From positions 227,748,122 through 227,812,121 of the forward strand of contig OY998175.1 in the NCBI GenBank assembly GCA_963921935.1: a stretch of 64,000 nucleotides of DNA, read 5' to 3'. Under the pieces are notes generated by a model that worked only from the letters and a program-made list of their open reading frames with translations, was not told the origin of the DNA and made no database searches. Below are positions 44,683-56,829 of the stretch, in pieces. The DNA is from Galeruca laticollis (taxonomy: Eukaryota > Arthropoda > Insecta > Coleoptera > Chrysomelidae). Position 1 is the first letter of the stretch; every line of letters starts with the position of its first letter. The position numbers were made by a program, and so were the translations under genes.

Positions 44683-46410
44683 TTAGCCCTCTCGTTTGCA
44701 AATGTTTTTGTTTTTCACCCAATCGTTTAGACATAACGAACATCGTGCAGATTCATTGTTGAAGCGATTTCGATGTTTTCTTATAGTTAATTCAGCACAT
44801 GAGAATAATCTTTTCGCCAGGACTGAAGTAGCCGGTATGCTTAAGAGATCTAGTGCCATTACACTTAGGAATAGGAAATTCAGAAATATGCATTTTCCAC
44901 CATTGTAGTATATCTGTTTATGTATTACATCGAGGCATAGAATGATATTTTTGAAGCTCCTGCATCCATTCTCCTTCTGCATGCGTAGGGTTTACTGCAT
45001 ACAAAACATCAAAATCAAATAAAAAAAACTCACTTTTCCGGTCCAGGATCTTCTCGTTCCCTCACCGCTGTTTTTTTCGTACATTGTCCTTCTGAATCTT
45101 CTGATTGATTAGAAAAGGCTTTGTATATATCTTGAAATTTCTGAATCGAAGTATCTTTTAATTCTTGGCCCCATGTTGTCATATCAAACGCTTCTAACTT
45201 ATGCCGCGAATTGAGAATTAAAACTGTAGCATAAATCCAATTAGCTTTACGATGATGCTCTAATATTTTATCTCTCGCAGCCTGAAAACTAACAATAAGC
45301 TGCTCTTCAACAGCGGTTCGATCTACCTTTTGGTACCATTTAAATATTTTGTTCTCAATATTATCTATTAGTATATTGATACATACAACCACCAAAGGTA
45401 ATGTGACGTACTTCTCTCCTCCGAGCTTTTTGGAAAGAATTTGAAAGTTGACTAGTAATTTATGCACTTCTTCTAGCAGAATCCATTTATTGTCCATAAG
45501 AGCATATTGTTTTAAATCATCAACATTTTGACACAGTACACCAAGTCCATATCTAGCTTCAAGAGCTACTTTCAACATATCATTATTAGAATTCCAGCGT
45601 GTAGGCACATCCAACACAGGTGTTAATTGGCGAGAATTACCAGTTGGCTCACACCCACTTCGGAACTTGATTAAAAGTTGTTCTTACCGTTTAATTTCTT
45701 GAAAAGATAGAACGTATTTTACATAGTGCATTAGAATTATCTTCAATTTCATCAACTTCGGCTTCCTCATCGACACTATCATCACTCAATTGTTCATTTG
45801 CTTCAGAATTCAGTTTCAACAACTGAAACAAATCTTGCACGGCCAAATTAATCACATGTCCAAAACATCGAAAATGGCAGTCGTCTACATTTAAATCGGG
45901 AATAAGTTCCTAAATTCCTTTAATAAAAGTTGTATTTGCCGAGGCATTATCCATTGTCATTCCTTGAAGTTTGTGGATCAAGCCTTTAGCGTCTACACAT
46001 TTGAAAAATGTGAGAGCGATGTCCTTTCCTGTATGTTTTCCATGGGAGGAACAAAATCTAGAGCGATCGATTGCAATTCCCAACTGTCATCTATAAAATG
46101 TCTTGTAATTCCATAATAATATCTGCCGCTAATAAAGGTCCAGCCGTCTATAGTAAATGATAATTTTGAAGAATTGTTTGTCAACATGTCGGTCATTTTT
46201 TGCTTTAAGCAGTCGATTCGTAACATTGCTAATCTTCTCAATTGATCCTTCTATGGAAAATCCGTTCCATATATTTCTTTAAAAAGTTTTTTAGCATCTT
46301 CGTCATGGAAGAAATTAAAAGGTAAATATTTTTTTGCTATCCAATCAACAATCGCCAAATAAAAATAATCCTTTTTTTGGTTTTACTGATGTAGTCTGAA
46401 AGTAATAATA
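44683..46410 (-). pseudogene. hAT transposase, core and dimerisation domain, degraded
   Basis: Pieces in order: LAIVDWIAKKYLPFNFFHD near 46340, then LSFTIDGWTFISGRYYYGIT (catalytic-site stretch), LDVPTRWNSNNDMLKVAL, and the hATC domain LLSIPATSVLAKRLFSCAEL with RKHRNRFNNE. An acidic segment (EEDEVDEIE-like) lies near 45750. Stops and frame changes separate the blocks. The order is that of Activator-like zinc-finger BED transposases. Confidence 0.85.
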
Positions 46411-46416
46411 TGTAAT

Positions 46417-47640
46417 GTGATAAGACCTTTTAAAACGGATGGAAATCAAAATATAGTTATTTATGATACAATTGCTAAAAGTGTCATTTTATATTGCGAA
46501 ATAAGCGTCCACGAGAGGAGCAACTCCAGGAGCAAAATAAAATCACCTTTAACAAATGTATCATACAATATTCTTTGCCACGAAAGTATAATAAAAAATA
46601 TTCAGACGATATTTTAACGTTTGATTCACTTTTCGCATTGTTGTTTTATTGACGTTTTTCACATCGAAATGACAACTGAAAATAGCTTACTTTGGTTGTC
46701 AGTGTCAAAACATCTATTTATGTAACCACCTGGGAAATGACATAATTTGTGTAATGCAATAGATAATTGATGCATGAATAGTTCTTTCTCTACTCTCTAT
46801 TTTCTGCTTTTTAGTATAGTGGTAGTAGTTAGTATGGCTGGCGTGGATTGCAATCACTAAAAAAAACCAACGGCACTTAAAGTGTAGAATAACAATCCAG
46901 GCCCATATTTAAAAAATTAAAATTAATGATGGTTCTGAAAAAACCGAAAGGTTGTGAGTTGTGGGCCTTTTCAAAAATGCACCTTTTTAGTTTTTTCAAA
47001 ATATCTAAGAAACAAAAATCTCTAAAATCACGCAGCAAGCGCTATTTAATATTTTATTACTAACTAAGTTGTTTAAAGCTTCTCCCATTCACTCGTTCTC
47101 CTATCTCTTACATTACATTTTCCGAGATCGCAATATATCAATCCATTTTGAGCACACCGTATATCAAAATCTAAATGGCTAAAATTTGGAAAATATTGTA
47201 TCGTATAACCGATTCTCACATTATCTATCTCTTACAGTTTTAAAATAACAATACATGTAAGCCCAATTTGATCCACGCTGTATTTTAATATTTCTTAAAT
47301 ATAGTTCAATCATTTTCAACTATTGCAAAAACTCGTATAAATCCAAAGGAAGCTCCGCGATCCACGTGGACATATTGACGTGCGGCAAAATGCAAAATCT
47401 TTTGCAGTAAAGTTATAAATCATCATTTAAATGAGGTGTCGGCGTATCAAACGAAATTGATAGGTATTAGAAAGACTATTCACGCGGCGCTTGCCGTGGC
47501 TTGTTAAACTTGTAAAAGTTGCAGATTTTTGATAACGATAGATGCCGTCAGCCTTTTGAAAAAGTTATAGATTTCACTATTCAAAACAAAAATATGCTAT
47601 AAATAAAAATGTGGTTCAACGATGGTATACAGCGTTAAAA
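46417..47640. other. Probable intron of the hAT transposase
   Basis: It lies between the BED exon donor (GAAG|GTAAGC at 47672) and an acceptor TTACTTTCAG near 46405. No protein motif or repeat recognised. Confidence 0.45.
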
Positions 47641-47672
47641 TAATTAAATTATTAAGTTATCTAACAGCTTAC

Positions 47673-48116
47673 CTTCAATTGAGAATTCGCAGCAAACATT
47701 TCGGGAACAGTGAGTCTGGAAGTACTTGCTCCTGCCAGTTGATTTTGTTCATTTAGATATATTTCGAAATATGCTTTTGGATGTTTATTGCGTAGGTGTT
47801 TTCTTAATCTAGTAGTATTTTCCCGTGACATTTTAATCTTCTTCGAATTTGAACATATTCTGCACCTGGCTATTTTATCTCAATTTGTCCCTTTCAATTC
47901 AATGTTGAAATAAGTATCGAATTTGCTTTTGTAAGAGTTTTGTATTTGCATGCGAGACGAAGGGCGACTGCTATTTAACGAGTACGACAATTCACTTTCA
48001 GTCACATTATCACTCAAACTAACATTGTCTGGTATGTAAATATCCTAAGTTCCACTAGAAAAATCACCGGAATTTGATTCATCTTCTAAAGTCAAAAGTT
48101 CGCTCCGTTTCCTCAT
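47673..48116 (-). pseudogene. hAT transposase, first exon with BED zinc finger
   Basis: ATG at 48116 opens RKRSELLTLEDESNSGDF; after an in-frame TAG and a TGA comes IARCRICSNSKKIKMSRENT then TRLRKHLRNKHPKAYFEIY, a BED finger (C-x2-C ... H-x4-H) that binds DNA ends. It ends AANSQLK at a good donor (47672). Two stops show decay. Confidence 0.8.
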
Positions 48117-48649
48117 TTTGAATTAACTTGACACAATTCCGCACGCTCAAAAATTCGAACAACTCCCATTATCCACAACGAATAACTAAACTGGGAATAA
48201 ATTTAAACTTTTATTTTCAATAAAAATATTTATTTATTCGATCACAATAGGATAGGACACGTTTATATCGCAAAATTTATGGCTGTCGGAATGGGGTTCA
48301 AAGACGGTGGCGCGCTTCAGAAAGACAAAGTGATTACTGTCAACCGATAACGTCGGCAAAGGCTTTTAAAAGCAATTCTTGGTGTTATGCTTATAAATTT
48401 TTATCAAAATAAATTGATGTTCATTCAGAAATATTCACCTGTGAGACTCTCGCGCGAGACGCGATACCTCATGCACGAGACTCGAGACGAGACCAAACAA
48501 AAATCTCGTCTCGTCTCGTCTGGTCCGAGTATCGTCTCGAATCTCGTCTCAAAAATGAGACGAGACCATACGAGACTCTCGAAAATGAGAGTATCGTGCG
48601 AATGACTAGTTTCTTCAGTAGAGCAACTAGGATAATCAAATACCTAGTT

Positions 48650-48890
48650 GCTTTCTTGAAAATCATTACTACCTGATTTAAGTAAATCTTTTCCATTTCT
48701 TCCTACTTTTTAGTCTTCTTCCAATATTACTTTATATGACATAGGACCTCCTCCACTGTTAGAATAATTTTTTACTACTACATCTTCCCGATGTAACAGA
48801 CAAACAAACAGCTCGTCAAACTTTTTGCCCGATTTGCCTTTCCTTAGATCCTGTGGTTCAACAAATTTTACAATAATGAGGTTGAATAAG
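48650..48890 (-). other. Unrecognised open stretch next to the hAT, possible host or older-element exon
   Basis: A minus-strand frame reads FVEPQDLRKGKSGKKFDELF then CLLHREDVVVKNYSNSGGG and stops at about 48710. Downstream, CSTEET at the hAT junction continues across the element as TIIEPRLYSLKAECSEELV at 44380-44312 in the same frame. Two stops lie in between. It looks like coding DNA that the hAT split, but I do not recognise the family. Confidence 0.35.
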
Positions 48891-49430
48891 AAAACATTTT
48901 TTCAAAAAATTTTATTTAAAAAATGTAACAAACTTAAAAACACGTTGAATAAATATAATTCCAAACAAATAAGATAAAAGAACAATGAGTTATTAAACTA
49001 AGCTGAATAATTTTATAAATATATTCAAATACTGACAAATATAATAAATTACCTAATACCACTCTGTGTATGAATAATAAATATAATAATAAATAAAAAA
49101 AGTTACCCCCTTGCTATAATAAGTAGCAAAACTAGTTAGGTTAATTCATTAAAAAAAATTCGTAACCGAATCTGTTTCCAAAATACATGGTATTGAAAAC
49201 AAATGTGTACACATTTTTAAGATTATATCGAAGCTACTGGCAATATTGTAAAGAAATCCTCTCATAGTAGTTTTGAACATAATATTTTAGAGGTTAAATT
49301 TTCAATTACACATTTTATGTCAAACTTAAATTTTACACCAAAAATTCCAATGTAAATTAACGGCTACAAAATTTTAACTGTAAACATTTCAACAGTCTCA
49401 TTAAATGAAATCGCTTGTCATTGGCCGCCA
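48891..49430. other. No recognised gene
   Basis: AT-rich DNA without motif. Confidence 0.5.
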
Positions 49431-49436
49431 TGAGAT

Positions 49437-49665
49437 TCTCTCCAATAGGAATTTGGGTGAAAAGTGTGTTGGTTTTCTAGTAGATGATTTGAATAGTTAG
49501 AATCTATTGTTTTGTTGTCATAGCTGCTTGTGCTCTGAAATTATAGTTTCGAAGTTTCTAAAAGTTCTACCGATATGAATTTTATCACAGTTTGTCATTA
49601 CCACATTTCAATTTATAAACTCCTGATTTATTTAATTTTGAAGTAGATAACGCTAAAAACATAAT
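49437..49665 (-). mobile_element. Penelope relic (second family), GIY-YIG nuclease part
   Basis: The minus strand reads SGVYKLKCGNDKL, a stop, then HIGRTFRNFETI and SEHKQL: the GIY ... (Y/H)IG ... R ... E/H pattern of the Penelope nuclease. The family differs from the 2198-5544 element but matches the 52698-54735 relic (CAACACACT, TCTAACTATTCAAATC). Confidence 0.75.
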
Positions 49666-49791
49666 TAACGATAAAGAAAAATATAAATTGTTTTTTAATT
49701 TATTCATTTATTAAACTCCATGAAGAGGTACCCAATTAGACCAGTTGTTTCTTTTTTCACAGGACCATCATTTAAAATTTCAAATATTCTC

Positions 49792-49971
<180 letters not shown>

Positions 49972-49976
49972 ACTAT

Positions 49977-50684
49977 CACTAAATATTGATAATGGGGTGG
50001 GGGGTGGGGGGATTATCTTCCAAATTTGAACTGCCTATAGGCGTCGTGGGTTTGAAATATTTTTATAATTATTAGTATTTAACGGGACTGTTAAAAATGT
50101 ATCATACTTTTGAAAGCTGCTAACTTTTGACTGAATGGGTGGACCGAACTATTATAAACTGTAATGTCTGTATGTGATGGTTTATGAAATATAGAAAAAT
50201 CTTATTTATAATTTATATTTGAAATTGTGAGGTTAGAAAAGTTTATAGACTTATTTGGTTCAAGTTCTAGGGTAAATTTGATATTATTATGAATTGAGTT
50301 AATGTAAGTAATGAAGATGTCTAATTGTTTAGTTGTACCGGTGAAGCTAGCTCGTCCACATATCGGTGCCAATACATACATTTTTTACTAAGGGTGTTCA
50401 TGAATTATTTTTTCTATATTAACCATGGAAATTTCTGCTAGTAGGGGGCTGAAGGGGTTGTCCATAATCAAACCATCTTTACTGCTATAAACCTCTCCAT
50501 TGAAATGAAAATAATTTTGACAAGAGTTATAGTTTCTTTACGAAGTATACTAGGGTATAGATTAGTTACATCGAACGATATGAGTTTAGAATTATGAGGT
50601 AGTGTTATATCTTCAATAGTATTAATTAATACCGTTGAGTTTTTAACTGATAATTGAAGTTTGAATGAACAATATTTGGAAATA

Positions 50685-50730
<46 letters not shown>

Positions 50731-51432
50731 ATTTCCAAATTTTGTTCATTCAAACTTCAATTATCAGTTGAAAACTCAACGGTATTAATTAATACTATTG
50801 AAGATATAACACTACCTCATAATTCTAAACTCATATCGTTCGATGTAACTAATCTATACCCTAGTATACTTCGTAAAGAAACTATAACTATTGTCAAAAT
50901 TATTTTTATTTCAATGGAGAGGTTTATAGCAGTAAAGATGGTTGATTATGGACAACCCCTTCAGCCCCCTACTAGCAGAAATTTTCATGGATAATATAGA
51001 AAAAATAATTCATAAACACCCTTAGTAAAAAATGTATGTATTGGCACCGATATGTGGACGAGCTAGCTTCACCGGTACAACTAAACAATTAGACAGCTTC
51101 ATTACTTACATTAACTCAATTCATAATAATATCAAATTTACCCTAGAACTTGAACCAAATATGTCTATAAACTTTTCTAACCTCACAATTTCAAATATAA
51201 ATAATAAATAAGATTTTTCTATATTTCATAAACCATCACATACAGACATTACAGTTTATAATAGTTCGGTCCACCCATTCAGTCAAAAATTAGCAGCATT
51301 CAAAAGTATGATACATTTTTAACAGTCCCGTTAAATACTAATAATTATAAAAATATTTCAAACCCACGACGCCTATAGGCAGTCCAAATTTGGAAGATAA
51401 TCCCCCCACCCCATTATCAATATTTAGTGATA
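49977..51432. mobile_element. Second Penelope palindrome: ~0.7-kb arms around a (TA)n core
   Basis: Left arm 49977-50691 (minus) and right arm 50727-51432 (plus) are near-perfect inverted repeats; the centre 50692-50726 is (TA)n. Each arm carries a decayed Penelope RT: LISFDVTNLYP, DNPFSPLLAEI, TLELEPN-SINFSNLTIS and FHKPSHTDITVYNSS. The catalytic DD box reads as damaged. The outer ends share GATAATCCCCCCACC and CAATATTTAGTGATA. Confidence 0.87.
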
Positions 51433-51971
51433 CTTGGACCCCCAAAACAAGGGTGTGATGATCCCAAAAGACATTATTTAAAATACATTATAAGATTTTA
51501 GTAGACATTAATTTCAAATACTGCTAGTGCCCAGTGAACTGGAAGGCCATTGGCAAGGTGCATGTTTAATATCGTGGCATGACTTTTTGTATAACGGCTG
51601 TAAACGAAGGACCAGCTCAAAGAGAGCAATAAATAAATGGCTGTGTGGATGAAGGAACTGTTATGTGAATGATTATACATAAATTCGTGACGAAAATCCA
51701 ATACTTTCTATAAAAATTTTATTTATTCGTTTACCGTGACATATATATTTTTCATGACGTTCTGTCTCTATTGACATTACATAACAACTTTCTTTAAATA
51801 CAGGTTGACAGCACTCGGCTGACACAGTTGCCTTTTCATAATATAACAAAAAATATAGAACAAATATAAACTTAACAGTGCAGTAAAATCAATAACAAAT
51901 ACGTCCGTTTTATAAACATTGTGTCGACAAGGTCAAGAAACGGATTGTTGACTGTGTTAGTCTAACAATTT

Positions 51972-51973
<2 letters not shown>
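51433..51973. other. No recognised gene
   Basis: One 67-codon frame on the minus strand (51701-51498) has no motif. Nothing else seen. Confidence 0.45.

Positions 51974-52006
<33 letters not shown>
51974..52006. repeat. (TA)n microsatellite
   Basis: About 33 bp of perfect TA repeat. Confidence 0.95.
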
Positions 52007-52010
<4 letters not shown>

Positions 52011-52690
52011 TTCATTTCAATTGGAAATTATTCATTATTATTATAGTTATTAATAGTACAAACGTTTATATTCTGTGTTACATATGGTCAGTAATTTATA
52101 TACGTAGTTTCTAAATATATGTTATCCCAGTGAGTTTTTAAACGATGTTATTTATTTAACCCTAAATAATGGTTCACGAGGTAAGTGTTTCCCGAAGATG
52201 AATCGTTCGATGGTTCAAGAAGTACATACGAGGGGCACTTGCTAAGTAATCACCACAAAGGGGGAAGGGAGTGACAACTTACGCTGGCATATTTTCTAGC
52301 CGAAAATCAAAAAATAAAATCTACTACTTTTCAAATAATTCTTGTTCAATTTTCCCCATAGACCCTCCATTTTTATGAGCTCTATGTACCGGTCATAATC
52401 CTCTTTCAGACGCAGTTCTGATTTTTTGCCTAGCTCAAGTAATAAAAAAGTAGATTTCAGTTGTCGAGCATCAGTTAAATTAGGGGAGGAAGGGTGGCGT
52501 AATTTTTTTTAAGACGGTGGTAACTCGAACTCGACTGCATATCTCAAACCGTCTCTGAAATAGCTGTGGTGAGGGCGAGGGGGTAGGTTCGTTTATTTCA
52601 GTTTTTTTCTCCAAATTAAATTCTCTACACGGTCATATAAGGTATTCCCGCGGAATTATAAATTGATGCTCGTGTTCCCTTTTAAATAGC
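52007..52690. other. No recognised gene
   Basis: A stretch at 52250-52600 is richer in G+C and could be part of a mobile element, but no motif can be named. Confidence 0.4.
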
Positions 52691-52907
52691 AGTTGATAAT
52701 AATTACGATCCAAATTTAATTGACAATATCATAAATAAAATGTTATTAAAACAGACTTTAGAACAAGTATTTCCTTCTGATAAAAATAAACAATTTAAAA
52801 GATTAACATACTTTGAAAAACCATCCTTAGAAATTAAAACATTTTTATAAATTTTAGACATGAGTATTTGCTTTAAAACTGATTTCAATGTGCCCAAACT
52901 CATTAAA

Positions 52908-53888
52908 AATAAACGGTTTTGAAGATTAAAACTAACTTTTCCGCATCTGTTGCCCTTAACAATATTCTATCATAAAATTGTCACTTGTATACACTTCAGG
53001 GGACGTATCGTGTTAAAAACCCCAAACTTCTCCAAAAATAACCAAAATTGTAGTATATCTGGATTTATAGGACCCCCTGCACTCGTTCTAGTCAACTGAA
53101 AATCAGTAGGGTACATATGTGAGGCATCTTGAACAATATGCAATCATAAAATTGGTCAGTTTTATACACTCTAGAGGCTGTATCGTCCTAACAAACTGAA
53201 AATTCTCCAAAAATGACAAAAATTTGGTACCACAAGTACCATAGCACTCGGTGTACTGGCGTTAGTGAGCTGAATATCAATAGGGTTTATCTTGGAGATG
53301 CTATGAATAATATCCAATCTTAAAATTGGTCACTTGCATATACTGCGGAGGCAGTATCTTGCTAACAAACTGAAATTTTCCCAAAAATGACAAGAATATC
53401 GTACTTAAAGTACTATAGCACTTGTTGTAATGGCTCTGGTGAGCTGAATATCAATAGGGTTCATCTGTGTGCTGTTCTGAATAATATTCAATCATAAAAT
53501 TGGTAACTTGTTGAAATCCAGAGACTGTATCGTGCTAACAAACTGAAATTTCTCGAAAAATTACCAAAAAGTCGTACTGCAAGTACCATAGCACACGTTG
53601 TACTGGCTCTGGTAAGCTGAAAATCAATAGGGTTCATCTGTGACATGTCCTTAACAATACGCAATCATAAATGACTTGTTGCACTCCGGAGGCTGTATCG
53701 TGCTAACAAGACATGTAACAAAAAGTGGCCGACGACAACGACGACGACATACACACAGGATGTTTTTCCTAAAAACCGTTTTTTCGTGTTGTTGTGGATG
53801 GAAAACGTAAAAAAATTTCAAAATTCCAACTTTTTTTGGGGTAAACCAATACTTTTCTGGCGTTTAGATAGGTTGGGCGGAAAAGTAA
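52908..53888. mobile_element. TIR element built of internal tandem repeats, copy 2
   Basis: It has the same start (AAAAATAAACGGTTTT; ACTTTTCCGC at 52935-52944), the same five internal units with CAATCATAAAATTGGT, and the same end (GCGGAAAAGT at 53877-53886) as the copy at 32026. Here it splits a Penelope coding relic. No coding capacity. Confidence 0.78.
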
Positions 53889-53965
53889 TAATAAATCTAA
53901 ATGTTTCTAATCAAACAAACCAGGAGTTTATGAATTAAAACGTGGTAATGACATACGGTGATGTT

Positions 53966-54420
53966 GGGACGGAGGGGAGAGGGCAAGCCATGAAAGCGTC
54001 GAGAACAGCTGCATGTCTTAATGATATTATATGGAGCAACAAACACATATTCTACGGAAGCCACACCATATACCTCTAAAACGAAGCAAATACTGGGGAC
54101 AACAGAAATGACAGTGGTGCATAGGATGGCAGGTAAAACACTGTTAGATCGAGGGAGGAGTGAGGATATCAGAAGAAAATGTAAAATTGATAATATCAGT
54201 TAATGGATCCTGCAAAGAAAGAGAGAATGGAATAAGCATATTAACCGCATGACATCCGACAGATTGGTAAGGATAACAAGGGATAAGTCACCAATGGGAC
54301 GGAGGAACATGGGAAGACCCCATAAACGATGAAGTGACAATATTACAGTGGACTAAAGAGAACAAAGGGACGAAGAAAAAAAAGCCAATTTTGCTTTCAT
54401 ATAAGAAAGAAGAAGAAGAA
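53966..54420 (+). pseudogene. RTE-like non-LTR retrotransposon 3' end, nested
   Basis: The frame gives YTSKTKQILGTTEMTVVHRM, then after a stop LQRKREWNKHINRMTSDRL and GRRNMGRPHKR, the C-terminus typical of arthropod RTE/BovB-like ORF2. The copy ends in GAAAGAAGAAGAAGAA, a short GAA tail. It is strongly 5'-truncated and lies inside the Penelope relic. Confidence 0.75.
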
Positions 54421-54735
54421 TGTCAGAACATAAATGTAGCTAAGACAACAAAAACTTAGATTCTAACTATTCAAATCGTTTATTAGAAAACCAACACACT
54501 ATCGATCCAAATTTTGAAATTTTACATGTAGAACCTTAATCCTTTCAATTAATTCTTTTAGAAGCTCTTGAGATAAATAAGAACAAATATTCAGGTAACC
54601 TTCTTAACGACCATATTGATATCAAACCATCTTCCCTTATTGAACGTATTTACCTAGGAGAAAATTATTTTCTACAACATATATTGTAAATTCAATTTTT
54701 GGGTGTAAATTATCAATTAAATAATTGTCATGAAA

Positions 54736-55620
54736 TTAACTGTCTGGACCCTTACTTCGTGGAATATGCTCATATTAGTGTTTTTAAATGAAACTCTTGG
54801 TCTCTAGTTAATTCCACAATATAATAAAAGTCATTGAAAATTCTAAAAAATTGAAAATTGTTTCGATGATATTGATTTATGGAATTAACTAGAGACCAAG
54901 AGTTTCATTTAAAAACACTAAATAATTGTCGTTCACTGCCTATAAAACATACTAATATGTTATTTACATATCTATACCAAAATAACATATTTTTTCAAAA
55001 GTTACATTCAAAGATTTTTCTTTCTAAACTGTTCATACAAATATTTGCCAAAATTGGTGATACGAGGCAAACCTTCATTTTGAACTCTGATTAATACATA
55101 CATCAAATTAATTAGGTATATTTGATATGAATCCTGGATTAATATTTTCATTTATCTTCTAGTAATTCTCTTACAAGTGTTAGACATTTTTTGGAGGAAT
55201 TTTAGTGATCATATTAGTATCATCAAATGAAATGAGATCAGAGTTGTCCTGTAAGTTGAATGTTTTTAATTTTTTGATTAGTTCTATTTAATTTTCAATT
55301 GGATATTTACATATATATCCATAATATTATTAAGTATAGTGTTCAGTTTTTTAAATAATTCATTATTAGAAGTATTGACATGAGAAACTACAGGTCAGAT
55401 TGGTTTATGTAATTTGACGGTTCTGTATAACTGTGGAAATTGAGGATTTTTATTTATGATGCATTTCTTTTCATAATTACTTGAAAAATAATTTGAACTA
55501 TTAATAATATCTCTTACATTATTAGAAAACTTTTTTCTTGGATCCGCTCTTAGAATTTGGACATAGCTAGATTTTATAAATTTACTTCGGACTTATAATC
55601 TTCACAATCATAAAAATGCA
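54736..55620 (-). mobile_element. Penelope relic (first family), RT region and 3' tail
   Basis: It begins with the family's 3' end on the minus strand (complement of CACGAAGTAAGGGTC). Coding traces upstream are PQFPQLYRTVKLHKP, MITKIPPKKCLTLVRELLED and KEKSLNVTFEK. A 41-bp inverted repeat (54775-54815 against 54880-54920, GAGTTTCATTTAAAAACACT) sits at the tail. Stops and deletions are frequent. It also preserves part of the N-terminal RT region that the 2198-5544 pair lacks. Confidence 0.8.
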
Positions 55621-56180
55621 TTCTTTAGAAAAAAGTGATAGAATTGAGTATTCGAGATTTTCAGATTTTGAACAGGTGACAGAATATTCCTCTGAATCTT
55701 TGTTTAATTAATAACACATTTTTGGTATAAAATTGAATTATGTTCGGATCAGAAATTTACCTTCGAAAAATTTATGTTTTGAACTACCATGTTCTCTATA
55801 AAAGGCACATATTAATACAAATTTATGCAATATTTCAGCTTTCTAAAAATATCCGTACAAAATTTCATTACAATGTTGTCAGTAGTTTTGTAAAAGTAAA
55901 AAAAGAGTAACATTCATTTACTTTTATTGAGATGCATGAGAAATTACGACTAAAATGGCACTACAGAGTATCGATCTAATCCCAAAAGTATACTGACGTA
56001 AAAAGCACAGCACAATAAATCTGTTTTCTTTCAACAGAAGAAATTCTTTGAAACTTCCAAAATAGTATGCCCAATTTCATAAAAACATCTACTGAAAGTT
56101 AATATCATTTGTGAATATTTTTGTCGAATATACTAAACTCAAGTTACAAATCCATAAATCGAAAAAGCAGCTGATTCATG
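55621..56180. other. No recognised gene
   Basis: AT-rich. It may contain the 3' UTR of the membrane-protein gene that ends at 56187. Confidence 0.45.
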
Positions 56181-56186
56181 GTTAAA

Positions 56187-56501
56187 TCATATATTCGAGA
56201 CAACTTCATTATATTGTTGAGTAGAAATAGATATAGTACCACGACTGAAACACCAATAAATAATAAAGAATGCCAATATTACTAAAAAAATAAGAACACC
56301 AATTTGTACCGGATGATCTTGTATTCTCCATTGATCTCTAACTATATACGGCGGAAGTTGTTCCTTTTTGACATCCATTTTCTTTGAAATGTTTATTATT
56401 TTGTCTGTAATGTTCGGCGAGTCACCAGGCTCTCTTCCCATACACGTACAACCATTTGTGGAGGAACAGATAAACAATATAGTCAAATATTCAACAAACA
56501 T
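56187..56501 (-). CDS. Small single-pass membrane protein (host candidate)
   Basis: An intact 104-residue frame from ATG at 56501 to TGA at 56189-56187. Residues 1-17 (MFVEYLTILFICSSTNG) form a signal peptide; a short Cys-containing lumenal part (CTCMGREPGDSPN) follows, then a hydrophobic span GVLIFLVILAFFIIYWCF at about residues 68-85 and a Ser/Thr-rich cytoplasmic tail. A good splice acceptor (TTAATTTTCAG|AT, exon start 56560) lies 59 bp upstream, so a 5' UTR intron is likely. I do not recognise the family. The clean frame among relics and the topology argue for a real gene; the neighbours give no clue to function. Confidence 0.6.
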   Translation of the reverse strand: MFVEYLTILFICSSTNGCTCMGREPGDSPNITDKIINISKKMDVKKEQLPPYIVRDQWRIQDHPVQIGVLIFLVILAFFIIYWCFSRGTISISTQQYNEVVSNI

Positions 56502-56560
56502 TTTGTTGTTAAGGTTATCGCTTCAATTATATTATCAGGCAATTTCTTCTTTATTTGTAT

Positions 56561-56829
56561 CTGAAAATTAAGAGGAAGTTGATAGAAAACATTATTTCAT
56601 ATATAAAAAGATGAATATCGTATTTAGGTATAGGTAGAGTTTATTTGAGACCGAAAGGACCTGGTTAAATATACGCATAAACGGGATTTGATTGCTCGGG
56701 TTTATAAGGTTCATATTCGAGAGCAAATATCCATGGATGTACTGACTACGGCATCTACCGTGTCTCAAGGTTATTAAAATTAGGCCTAATGAATAAAAAT
56801 GTAGCAACTGCTGGTTAGCAAGAGCAAAA
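56561..56829. other. Probable upstream intron of the membrane-protein gene
   Basis: It begins (minus) after the acceptor at 56562-56561. No upstream exon can be identified. Confidence 0.3.

Larger units (their letters stand above)
44382..48608. mobile_element. hAT transposon with exact 8-bp target duplication
   Basis: The ends are TAGTGGTTCGCACGA (44382) and the complement of TAGTCATTCGCACGA (ending 48608). GTTTCTTC flanks both sides (44374-44381 and 48609-48616), an 8-bp duplication as hAT requires. Sub-terminal clusters of CGAGACGAGAC/TCTCGTCTCG lie inside both ends (44395-44475 and 48435-48595). It carries a transposase gene on the minus strand with a ~1.25-kb intron. Confidence 0.93.
52698..54735 (+). 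mobile_element. Penelope relic (second family) carrying two nested insertions
   Basis: Three plus-strand pieces of one protein: the RT-nuclease linker (NYDPNLIDNIINKML, KRLTYFEKPSLEIKTF) at 52698-52907, the nuclease start (PGVYELKRGND) at 53889-53965, and the nuclease end (SEHKCS, NYSNRLLENQHTIDPNFEIL) at 54421-54735. The first gap is filled by the internal-repeat TIR element, the second by an RTE tail. So the relic predates both. Confidence 0.75.

Noticed and set aside
48387..48696. Arg-rich frames on both strands
   Set aside because: They translate the CGAGAC repeats in the hAT end.
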